From assembly GCA_026239495.1 (NCBI GenBank), contig CP110830.1, positions 310,001-374,000 of the forward strand: 64,000 nucleotides of DNA, read 5' to 3'. The DNA is from Spiroplasma phoeniceum. GTDB lineage: Bacteria > Bacillota_I > Bacilli_A > Mycoplasmatales > Mycoplasmataceae. The translations under genes and the position numbers were made by a program. The notes beneath the pieces are model-generated. The model made no database searches. It was not told where the DNA came from and saw only the letters and a list, made by a program, of their open reading frames with translations. This document shows, piece after piece, positions 56,117-64,000 of this stretch (positions are counted from its first letter, which is position 1; each line of letters opens with the position of its first letter).

Positions 56117-57186
56117 AGACTTCTTGCATAACCCATTAAAATAATTTCAAATATTTGTAAAAAGGGGTTAATATAAAATTATAATTTTAATTAATTATGT
56201 CTTTTATTTAAAAATTTAATATTTTGCCACAACGAAAAATTATTTTATTATTCAAATTCGTTAATTTTAAATAAATCTTTTATGATAACTATAATAATTG
56301 TAAATTATAAATTGAAGCAATTAAATTAAATCTTAAACTAAATCGTTTTCTACGATTTCTATATTTTTCTGTAATAATTTTAAATTTTTTAAGAATAGCA
56401 AAAATATTTTCAATAATAATTCTTATTTTTGAAACTAGTCTATTATGTTGTTTTTGTTCTTTATTTAAATGTTTTTTCTTAGTTTTCTTTGTGGGCATTA
56501 TAACATTATTGTGAATTTTTTGTATTCCTTGATAACCACTATCAACTATTAATTTGGTATTTTTTAAAATTGCGATTTTTGATTCTTTAAATAAAGCATA
56601 ATCGTGTTTTTTACCAAGTGAAAAACTTGTTGCAATAATTTTTTTGGTTTCTTGTTCGATAATTACTTGTGTTTTAATAGTGTGTTTTTTCTTTTTACCA
56701 GAATAAGATTGTTTTTGTCTTTTTTTGGGCGTTGGATTGGGGTTTCGGTAGCATCAATAATAATAGTTTTATCATTAAAATAATCATTTATTAGCGCTTT
56801 TTTACCAGCAACTTGCTGAAAATCAGGGTGTTTAATTAAAATATCTTCAATTCACTTGATATTGCGATAACAATTAGCTTCACTAATTCCGAAATTTTTT
56901 CCAAGATGAAAATAAGTTCGATATTCTCGTCAATACGATAAAGTCATCAATAATCGATTTTCTAGTGATAATTTATTAGCTTTGCCACCTTTTTTAAATT
57001 TTTCTATTTCAGCTACTTGTAAAATATCTAACATTTTATTAAAAATATCTTGTTTTATTCCTGTTAATCTTAATCATTCTTTATCATTAATATTTTTAAA
57101 TTCATCAAATTTCATAATTTAATATCCTCATAAATTATATTTTATAATAATATTTTAATAATAAAACCAGGTATCGCAAGAAGTCT
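56117..57186 (-). mobile_element. IS5-type element, copy 15 (nested)
   Basis: Full 1070-bp copy inserted within the right-end fragment of the compound isoform, with ATT on both sides. The third level of nesting in recT. Confidence 0.93.
56289..57115 (-). CDS. IS5-family transposase, copy 15 (-1 frameshifted orfAB)
   Basis: Both frames uninterrupted; slip site present. Confidence 0.84.
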
Positions 57187-57255
57187 ATTATAATTTTATA
57201 TTAACCCCTTTTTACAAATATTTGAAATTATTTTAATGGGTTATGCAAGAAGTCT
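57187..57255 (+). mobile_element. IS5-type right-end fragment, second part
   Basis: Completes the 56004-56116 fragment, ending GCAAGAAGTCT, followed by AAT that matches the left flank at 54931-54933. Confidence 0.88.
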
Positions 57256-57843
57256 AATGATTTATTTTTAGCATAAGTTTTAGAATATTTTATAAAATGA
57301 TTTTCCGTTTGTTCTTTGGTCATATATAAAGTTTTTTCAAAACCATTAACCATTTTAAAATAAGATACATAACCTATAATTGGTAATTTTTCTCTTTCAT
57401 CTTCATCTTGAATTCAATTAAAACTAGTTCCCTTTAAACGATCATAATTTACTAATTCACCAGTTCTAACATCTGAGACTGACATATCTAAATATTGCCC
57501 GCTTCTTTGTGCTAATTGAATATAACCTTTATAACCCATTTGAAATTGAGCTTGATTAATTCATTCTTGTATTTCACGACCATTAATAATTCTTGTTATT
57601 TTAGTGTTATATGGAACAACATAAGCATAACCAAATTGTCTTTCCATTGGTAAGTTTAATAATACTCCTTGATAACAAGCAGTCATTATAGTTTTTGGAT
57701 CTGCCTTTTGTAATAATTCATTACTATTTGATATTGCAACTATATTACTTTTAAATCTTGCAATTTCATTTTCATTTGAAAATTTACTTTTAATTCATTC
57801 TGTTGCTTTATCTGTTCTTAAAAAATCAACTATATTTGCCATA

Positions 57844-58545
57844 TTATTTTTCTCCTTTATTTATTTTAAAATTAATACCTTTAATACCAATTAAATTAAT
57901 GTCTTTATTACTATCTCATTGTTCTTTAATTTTATTTTTAATAATTTGTTCATCAACAATTAAATAATTTTTAATTAAATTAATAAGTTCTAATTTATCA
58001 GCTTTTTGTAAAAAATCATCATTAATACCTGTAACTTCAATATCTTTAATTAATATTTTATCTTTACGAAAATTACTAGTAATAATTTTTAATTCTTGTT
58101 CTTGTTTTGCTACACTTTTAATTTCTAAAAATTGTTCTTTTTTATGAGTTTCAATAATTTCATTTTGTTTTTGAAATTGAATATTAATTACACTATTTTT
58201 TAAAGAATCATGATTACTCTTAATATTATTTTCTAAATTCAAAATATCTTTTCTAATAAAATTTAATTCATCTTTAAAATTTTTTATTAATTCTAATGGT
58301 TCTCTAAAAATATAATCAATTTTTGAAACTACTAATTTTAAATCTTTTAATGATTGTGATTTATATTCTCCATTTATTAATCAAGCTTGTTGTCGATATA
58401 TAAATTCTGCTAATTCTTGTCCATTTTCATCAATTAATTTTTTAATTGTTAATGCTTTTAAACTTAATTCTTTAAAATCATTTCCTTTTAAATAAAACGG
58501 ATAAGTAATATTTTTAACTTCATTATTTAACTTTAAATCTGACAT
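57844..58545 (-). CDS. Early phage coiled-coil protein upstream of recT
   Basis: 233 residues, MSDLKLNNEVKNITYPFYLK.... Central coiled coil (FKDELNFIRKDILNLENN to KKEQFLEIKSVAKQEQEL) and a C-terminal DIEVTGINDDFLQKADKLEL segment. The position next to recT and the coiled-coil plus small C-terminal domain recall the DUF1351-type proteins that accompany RecT in Gram-positive phages; I cannot confirm membership. No lesions. RBS GAGGAAAT. Confidence 0.55.
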
Positions 58546-58547
58546 AA

Positions 58548-58685
58548 TTAAATTTCCTCTAATTCCATTTCTTCAATTAAATTATCAATATAGTCATAAG
58601 CACTTTCTTCTGAATAAAATTCTTCTAATGCCATATTAAATAAGTCTTCTTCAGTATAAACATAACCATTTTCATCTTTTCACAT
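58548..58685 (-). CDS. Small acidic early phage protein
   Basis: 45 residues, MWKDENGYVYTEEDLFNMAL..., strongly acidic (EEMELEEI end). Second codon is TGA (Trp). Stop lies 2 bp before the next gene. Acidic small proteins in phage early regions can be DNA mimics or inhibitors, but nothing specific is seen. Confidence 0.55.
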
Positions 58686-58686
58686 A

Positions 58687-58857
58687 TTATTTAACTCCTT
58701 GTCATTTAATTCTGTTATCTTCTAAATCAATAATAGTTGTTAATCAATCTTGTTTATTTTGGACCTTAGCACTAATTTTCGCTTCTTCTAAGATATAAAA
58801 CGATTCAGCTATAGCTCTTTGTTCATCTTTCATTACTAATAAGTATCTTTTATTCAT
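58687..58857 (-). CDS. Small early phage protein
   Basis: 56 residues, MNKRYLLVMKDEQRAIAESF..., one beta-alpha-like unit. Start overlaps the previous gene's stop region; RBS GAGGTG. No family recognised. Confidence 0.55.
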
Positions 58858-59264
58858 AATTTATCACCTCGTAATCTGCTTCTTCATCTTCTAAATAATC
58901 ACTAATTAAACCTTTAATTTCATCAATTTCATATCATTTCAAATTCAAGTCAAAATCTGTTGGCAACGAAACATTGCCCACATATTGTTCTTCATTACCA
59001 AATTTAAGATATAAATTTAATTCTCAATTATCTGAATAACCACTATCAATTTGTGCATAAATAATATCTTTATTTGTTATTTTTAATGCTTTATTATTAA
59101 TTCATTTTTCATTTAAGTAATCACTAATACAATAGACTTCTTGCGATACCTGGTTTTATTATTAAAATATTATTACAAAATATAATTTAATATCCTCATA
59201 AATTATATTTTATAATAATATTTTAATAATAAAACCAGGTATCGCAAGAAGTCTAATATGACAT
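58850..59264 (-). pseudogene. Early phage gene interrupted by 121-bp palindrome
   Basis: MSY at 59264, then the element at 59134-59254, then CISDYLNEKWINNKALKITN... to ADYEVINYE. Removing the element plus one AAT gives a continuous 97-codon frame. Acidic, with KFGNEEQYVGNVSLPTDFD. RBS GGAGGAAT. No family recognised. Confidence 0.6.
59134..59254. mobile_element. 121-bp fold-back element made of two IS5-type left ends
   Basis: Two inverted copies of the first 55-60 bp of the 1070-bp element (AGACTTCTTGCGATACCTGG... and its inverse) meet head to head at a short centre. AAT on both sides. Almost perfectly palindromic; no coding capacity. Confidence 0.88.
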
Positions 59265-59276
59265 TTTTTATTCCTC

Positions 59277-59393
59277 CTAATTATGTTTACCTAATGCTCA
59301 ATGTTCATCAGTCATATTTTCAAATGAAACTGGATAACTTTTAAGCATTAATTTATTTAATTTATTAATAGTTTTTTTATTTAACTTTTTCAT
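59277..59393 (-). CDS. Small basic early phage protein
   Basis: 38 residues, MKKLNKKTINKLNKLMLKSY..., overlapping the end of the next upstream gene. Start context shares MKKLNKK with that gene. No family recognised. Confidence 0.45.
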
Positions 59394-59511
59394 TTTTATT
59401 TAATTCCTTACTATTTTCTATTCTTACTCTTTCATTAGCACGCTCAATTTTTTTCTTATGTAATTGCTTTTTACTTAAAAACTTTCAAGGTTTTTTATTT
59501 AACTTTTTCAT
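59377..59511 (-). CDS. Small basic early phage protein
   Basis: 44 residues, MKKLNKKPWKFLSKKQLHKK..., Lys/Arg-rich throughout. RBS GGAGG. Its first seven residues recur in the next gene, which suggests a small tandem duplication. Confidence 0.5.
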
Positions 59512-59520
59512 ATAAACCTC

Positions 59521-59805
59521 CTAAATTATTCCTTTGATTTTTTGGTCAATTTGTAAGATTTTTCAACCATCTGATGCTAAATCTAAAATATCGTTAATTT
59601 TGTAATGTTGCATATAAGAAGCAATAACATCTCACTTGTCTTTAAATAAATTTAAGTACATTTTTGCTTATTCTAAACATTGCAAATCATAATGCTTTTT
59701 ATGATGTGAAATACGACAATTAATAGGTTTATAATCTACTCAATCAAATGATGTTGTTATTTAATTTCAAGTTTTATTAATATATTTACTTTTATATTCT
59801 GTCAT
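59521..59805 (-). pseudogene. Early phage gene with two nonsense codons
   Basis: 95 codons, MTEYKSKYINKTWN then TAA, ...DWVDYKPINCRISHHKKHYDLQCLE then TAA, ...DKWDVIASYMQHYKINDIL to the end. RBS AGGAGG. The His/Cys spacing (CRISHHKKHYDLQC) may be a metal site. Frame is otherwise unshifted, so decay is recent. Confidence 0.5.
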
Positions 59806-59818
59806 TGTTTTTCCTCCT

Positions 59819-60342
59819 ATTTTTAACTCGCTGGCACTTACTCCCAAGTGAAAGTGCCAAAGCGAGAATTAGTTATATAAAGTATTTATCTATTTATTTA
59901 CTACGCCATCCGCTTCACTGGGGGTGAGCGGTGGCGGTATATTATTTGTTTAATAATACACAGTTGTTTTTTGTTTTTTTACGCCAGAGAATTCTCTCTC
60001 TTCATCCGCACCATTTAAGGTCAAAGCGTTCAGTTTTTAAAATAAATTCACTAGCATCTTGAAGAGCCTAATGCTGACTTTGTGGTTTTTAAACCGCTGT
60101 CACTTCTAAGAAGTAATATCTATCGCAAATTTATTTATAAAGTGGCCATCTCAATATTTATTGTCGTTTGATGTTGACCTTGCACTTATTACGACTATCG
60201 CTTAATTCTAATGAACCAGCGCCGATTTACATTTTTCCTCATACACTATTTCAGTACTTGCCTCGGCCGGCTGTGGGAATGAGTTTAAACTCATGTTCTT
60301 ATGGAAGCACTTAGTTATTTAAAATAACTGTCCCACTCTGCA
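59819..60342 (-). ncRNA. GC-richer, hairpin-dense non-coding region (candidate structured RNA)
   Basis: About 520 bp with no credible gene on either strand, lying inside the minus-strand early operon. Strong stems: CTCGCT+GGCACTT / AAGTGCC+AGCGAG (59827-59866); CGCCATCCGCTTCAC / GTGAGCGGTGGCG (59904-59936); AGAGAATTCTCT (about 59986); GGCCATC paired to GATGTTGACC (60144-60178); ATGAGTTTAAACTCAT (about 60282); AGTTATTTAAAATAACT (about 60312). GC is clearly above neighbours. A large phage RNA is possible; a replication origin or a dead gene are alternatives. Orientation is assumed from the operon. Confidence 0.45.
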
Positions 60343-60582
60343 TTAAGTTGTTTTATAAAATCAAAGTTTTAAAGAACCAGTTTCATAATCAAAGATAATT
60401 TTTGAATTTTCTACGCGTTTATAAAACCGCTTTTGTTTTTTATCTTTTACTTTATTCAATAAATTTCTATGTTTTTCACAAGTTCATAAAACTTTATTTG
60501 ATACAAATTCTTCGGTAATGAATGATATTGCTTTATAGCAATCATTAACATCACATATTTTTTGTTGCTTATTAATTTTCAT
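60343..60582 (-). CDS. Early phage protein with Cys pairs
   Basis: 79 residues, MKINKQQKICDVNDCYKAIS..., first gene of the early operon. CDVNDC and WTCEKH give a possible C4/C3H zinc site; the rest is basic (KVKDKKQKRFYKRVEN). RBS AAGGAATG. May be a regulator; no family recognised. Confidence 0.6.
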
Positions 60583-60637
60583 TACTCATTCCTTTCTTTG
60601 ATATTATTTTTTTATTTATTAGCCAAATTAATTAATT

Positions 60638-61707
60638 AGACTTCTTGCGATACCTGGTTTTATTATTAAAATATTATTATAAAATATAATTTATGAGGAT
60701 ATTAAATTATGAAATTTGATGAATTTAAAAATATTAATGATAAAGAATGATTAAGATTAACAGGAATAAAACAAGATATTTTTAATAAAATGTTAAATAT
60801 TTTACAAGTAGCTGAAATAGAAAAATTTAAAAAAGGTGGCAAAGCTAATAAATTATCACTAGAAAATCGATTATTGATGACTTTATCGTATTGACGATAA
60901 TATCGAACTTATTTTCATCTTGCTAAAAGTTTTGATATTAGTGAATCTAGTTGTTATCGCAATATCAAGTGAATTGAAGATATTTTAATTAAACACCCTG
61001 ATTTTCAGCAAGTTGCTGGTAAAAAAGCACTAATAAATGATTATTTTAATGATAAAACTATTATTATTGATGTTACCGAAACCCCAATCCAACGCCCAAA
61101 AAAAGACAAAAACAATCTTATTCTGGTAAAAAGAAAAAACACACTATTAAAACACAAGTAATTATCGAAAAAGAAACCAAAAAAATTATTGCAACAAGTT
61201 TTTCGCTTGGAAAAAAACATGATTATGCTTTATTTAAAGAATCAAAAATCGCAATTTTAAAAAATACCAAATTAATAGTTGATAGTGGTTATCAAGGAAT
61301 ACAAAAAATTCACAATAATGTTATAATGCCCACAAAGAAAACTAAGAAAAAACATTTAAATAAAGAACAAAAACAACATAATAGACTAGTTTCAAAAATA
61401 AGAATTATTATTGAAAATATTTTTGCTATTCTTAAAAAATTTAAAATTATTACAGAAAAATATAGAAATCGTAGAAAACGATTTAGTTTAAGATTTAATT
61501 TAATTGCTTCAATTTATAATTTACAATTATTATAGTTATCATAAAAGATTTATTTAAAATTAACAAATTTGAATAATAAAATAATTTTTCGTTGTGGAAA
61601 AATATTAAATTTTTAAATAAAAGACATAATTAATTAAAATTATAATTTTATATTAACCCCTTTTTACAAATATTTGAAATTATTTTAATGGGTTATGCAA
61701 GAAGTCT
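60638..61707 (+). mobile_element. IS5-type element, copy 16
   Basis: Full 1070-bp copy, ATT on both sides, inserted in the left arm of the inverted repeat upstream of the early operon. Confidence 0.93.
60709..61535 (+). pseudogene. IS5-family transposase, copy 16, orfA nonsense
   Basis: TAA replaces GAA in the SYWR-E-Y segment (about 60898). OrfA also carries diverged-subtype bases after that point. OrfB and slip site are intact. Confidence 0.8.
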
Positions 61708-61886
61708 ATTGAAACAGAGAAAGGACAACACCTTAAATAAGGGGAGAAAAAAAGTATACTTTGTAAAAATTCTTAAGATATTTAATAAATATGTAACACA
61801 ACTTGAAGTTAACAAAAAAGTTGTGATAAAAAGTTTCTATTTTAAGAATTTAAGATGCCGTCCTTTCTCTGAATCAATTAATAATT
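61708..61886. repeat. Nested inverted repeat upstream of the early operon
   Basis: Outer arms: AATTGAAACAGAGAAAGGAC (left, partly across the IS insertion) and GTCCTTTCTCTGAATCAATT (right), about 20 bp. Inner stems: AATTCTTAA / TTAAGAATT and ACACAACTT / AAGTTGTG. A 78-codon open frame overlaps it but looks incidental. Possible MITE, structured RNA or regulatory region. Confidence 0.55.
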
Positions 61887-61903
61887 ATGGGTTTATAAAT
61901 AAA

Positions 61904-61942
61904 AAAACAACCCTTTTTATTTAACAAGAGTTGTTTTTTGCC
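61904..61942 (+). terminator. Terminator-like hairpin
   Basis: AAAAAACAAC / GTTGTTTTTT stem with T-rich flank. It lies between the nested repeat and the IS3 remnant. Confidence 0.65.
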
Positions 61943-61962
61943 GCTTCATCGTACACGATGCC

Positions 61963-62385
61963 AAATAGGGGTATTTTTTATGTTCATATAACATATTATT
62001 AAAATGTTTAATTCTTTTTTTATGTTTAATTCTAACTTCAGAACATATTTGCAATATCTTCATATAACGACATACAGTACTTGCTGATATTTTTATTTTT
62101 TGTTCTTCCAAATCAAGGTTTATTTGTCGATGACCTTTATTTTTATTGTTTTTTTTAAATTATTTTAATTATTTCTAATATATTGTAATCAATTTTTCAT
62201 TCATATTTTTCATGAATATTTTTATATTTATTTCATGCATCATATGAAATGCATAATATTTTTAAAAATCATCTTAATGGTAAGATTGAGTTGTTATTTA
62301 ATTCGTTTTTAATAAAATTAATTTTTTTTCTAATATTCATCTTTGTTTTTGTTTTTGGAAGAGATTCAAGCTTTTTTAAAATATT
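61963..62385 (-). pseudogene. IS3-family transposase N-terminal OrfB fragment
   Basis: Near-copy of 3003-3420: minus-strand YEHKKYPY, EEQKIKISASTVCRYMKIL, and the OrfA/OrfB junction. Cut on the left next to GATGCC and on the right by the diverged IS5-type copy at 62386. Confidence 0.7.
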
Positions 62386-63458
62386 AGACTTCTTGCGTAA
62401 CCTATTAAAAAATTGCAAATATTTTTAAAAAGACACTAATAGAAAAATATAATTTTAATTAATTATGTTGTTTATTTAAAAAATTAATGTTTTGCCACAA
62501 CAAAAAATTAATTTATTATTTAAATTCTTTAATTTTAAATAAATCTTCTATGCTAACTGCAAATTATAAATTGAAGCAATTAAATTAAATCTTAAACTAA
62601 ATCGTTTTCTTCGATTACGATATTTTTCTGTAATAATTTTAAATTTTTTAAGAATAGCAAAAATATTTTCAATAATAATTCTCATTTTTGAAACTATTCT
62701 ATTACGTTGTTTTTGTTCTTTATTTAAATGTTTTTTCTTTGTTTTTTTTGTAGTTATTAGAATATTATTGTGAATTTTTTGTATTCCTTGATAACCACTA
62801 TCAACTATTAATTTGGTATTTTTTAAAATTGATATTTTTGATTCTTTAAATAAAGCATAATCATGTTTTTTTCCAAGCGAAAAACTTGTTGCAATATTTT
62901 TTTGGTTTCTTGTTCGATAATTACTTGTTTTTTAATAGTGTTTTTTTCTTTTTACCAGAATAAGATTGTTTTTGTCTTTTTTTGTGCGCTGGATTGGGGT
63001 TTTAATAACATCAATAATAATAGTTTTATCATTAAAATAATCATTTATTAGTGATTTTTTACCAGCGAGTTGTTGAAAATAAGAGTGTTTAATTAAAATA
63101 TCTTCAATTCAATTGATATTGCTATAACAACTAGATTCACTAATATCAAAACTTTTAGCAAGATGAAAATAAGTCCGATATTCTCGTCAATACGATAAAG
63201 TCATCAATAATCGATTTTCTAGTGATAATTTATTAGCTTTGCCACCTTTTTTAAATTTTTCTATTTCAGATACTTGTAAAATATTTAACATTTTATTAAA
63301 AGTAGCTTTTTTACTCCGGTTAATCGCAATAATTATTTATCATTAATAAAATTAAATTTATCAAATTTCATAATTTTAATCTCCTATAATTTCTATTTTA
63401 ATTTAAAAATATTTTATAGGAATTTTAAAATAATTATATTAGGTTATGCAAGAAGTCT
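62386..63458 (-). mobile_element. IS5-type element, diverged subtype, copy 17
   Basis: 1073 bp, ATT on both sides. Left end AGACTTCTTGCGTAACC, right end AGGTTATGCAAGAAGTCT, resembling copy 2. The left flank is IS3 DNA, the right flank is not, so recombination took place here. Confidence 0.87.
62548..63371 (-). pseudogene. IS5-family transposase, copy 17, degenerate
   Basis: Single-base losses around 62895 and 62945 and several substitutions break both frames. Motifs VDSGYQGI and IENIFAILKKF remain readable. The orfA N-terminal differs as in copy 2 (NRSKKATFNKML). Confidence 0.8.
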
Positions 63459-63523
63459 ATTATTATATTTCAACCCAAGATGCAACATTGTAGCCAGCGG
63501 TGGGCAATTTTTTAACACATTTT

Positions 63524-64000
63524 ATGTTACAACCCATTAATGATGAAGATGAATATTGATTAAAAAATCAAGATGATAATACAATTTTCACAATATTTTC
63601 AAAAGAAAGAGAAGCTCATACTTTATGATCAATTATTAATTATAATTTTAATAATCCTTCAAATGTTCCAGCATTTGAGTTACCAACAACTAATGTTTTA
63701 TTTAAAACATATATTGCAAGTATGCTAACCCATTTGCTAACAGCTAACCAATTATATCGTGATTTTATTTTGTTTCCATTAATTCGTAATACAACGGAAG
63801 ATACTTGTACGACGTTACAAATAAAAATGGAAGAATATACTTTAGATTGTAGTCATTTTCCAACAACGATTTATTATTTAACAATTAATTTAAATTCAAA
63901 TGTTTTTTGAAGTTATAAATTTAATAAAGATTTACAAGAATATTTAATTAATTATATTCAGAATCATCCAAGGTTTATTTTTAAACAAAATATGACAAAA
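63524..64000 (+). CDS. Unidentified protein, runs off the window
   Basis: Open from ATG 63524 (MLQPINDEDEYWLKNQDDNT...) to the window end, at least 159 codons, with TGA as Trp. The frame is also coding-like upstream of a TAG at 63491 (YYISTQDATL then stop), so the ATG may be internal to a gene cut by copy 17. Visible blocks: FSKEREAHTLWSIINYNF, LTANQLYRDFILFPLIRN, and YYLTINLNSNVFWSYKF. No signal peptide visible and no family recognised; a large Spiroplasma-specific or plectroviral protein is possible. Confidence 0.5.

Larger units (their letters stand above)
54478..57842 (-). pseudogene. recT: RecT family ssDNA-annealing protein, interrupted by nested elements
   Basis: MANIVDFLRTDKATEWIKSK..., then PMERQFGYAYVVPYN, QMGYKGYIQLAQRSGQ, and after the main insertion FYIATFDEMALKTVLTSLLRKWGIMSVELQ: the RecT core, with an acidic Asn/Ser-rich tail ending NDEEWATW. 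Removing 54934-57255 with one AAT and 54625-54755 with one ATT restores a single 301-codon frame. RecT anneals single strands in phage recombination. Start ATG 57842 behind AAAGGAG. No other lesions, so both insertions are recent. Confidence 0.85.

Noticed and set aside
60000..60330. Reading the GC-rich region as a decayed gene (a frame with many stops where Gln would fit, such as ALQDASEFILKTERF)
   Set aside because: At least four stops lie in one frame, third positions do not follow the AT bias of real genes here, and strong hairpins cross codon boundaries. A dead gene remains possible but is less supported than a structured region.
61688..61924. A 78-codon plus-strand frame
   Set aside because: It begins inside the IS right end and runs across the nested inverted repeat; no RBS and no recognisable protein pattern.
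1..64000. tRNA and rRNA genes
   Set aside because: None recognised by eye on either strand.

Overview
The window is chromosomal DNA from a Spiroplasma (Mollicutes). Base composition is extremely AT-rich and TGA is read as tryptophan throughout: the Xaa-Pro peptidase, transketolase, ParE and ParC frames are only continuous under genetic code 4. The mixture of plectrovirus-like coat genes, IS3/IS30/ISLre2 remnants and dozens of insertion-sequence copies resembles the S. citri/S. poulsonii group, but the species cannot be fixed from the sequence alone.

Layout. 60-1160 encodes an M24 Xaa-Pro aminopeptidase. 1196-9730 is a mobile-element graveyard of IS5-type copies inserted in IS3 remnants. 10004-13370 holds transketolase and, convergent to it, a ThiT-like thiamine transporter preceded by a TPP riboswitch: a TPP-dependent enzyme beside its cofactor importer. 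13458-15540 is a plectrovirus (SpV1-like) remnant. 15551-23480 is a decayed tailed prophage (prophage I). 24600-26480 is IS/ISLre2 debris. 26591-33801 is the core block plsY / parE / (decayed gene) / parC, whose ParC has a roughly 300-residue lysine/glutamine-rich tail. 33898-37690 is IS3, ISLre2 and IS30. 37879-60582 is a second, more complete tailed prophage (prophage II), followed by IS debris and an unidentified partial frame to the window end.

Prophage II has a packaging/portal operon on the plus strand (37879-44613), two secreted-protein genes on the minus strand (a lipoprotein and an ETX/MTX2-like pore-forming toxin, 44643-46246), a capsid-to-holin operon on the plus strand (46569-53816), and an early operon on the minus strand running into it (60582 to 53842: several small genes, recT, a RuvC-like resolvase). 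A GC-richer, hairpin-dense non-coding stretch (59819-60342) lies inside the early operon. Prophage I carries a diverged inverted copy of the packaging block, fused tail to tail with an unrelated truncated capsid-like gene. Most large genes of both prophages are broken by nonsense codons, frameshifts or IS insertions.

The dominant mobile element is a 1070-bp IS5-family (ISL2-like) element with terminal inverted repeats beginning AGACTTCTTGC, a 3-bp ANT target duplication and a transposase split over two frames at an A7 slip site. There are 13 near-full-length copies, two copies of a diverged subtype, truncated copies, two short non-autonomous derivatives, and a 1249-bp compound isoform present twice with its own target duplications. 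Together they occupy close to 30% of the window.
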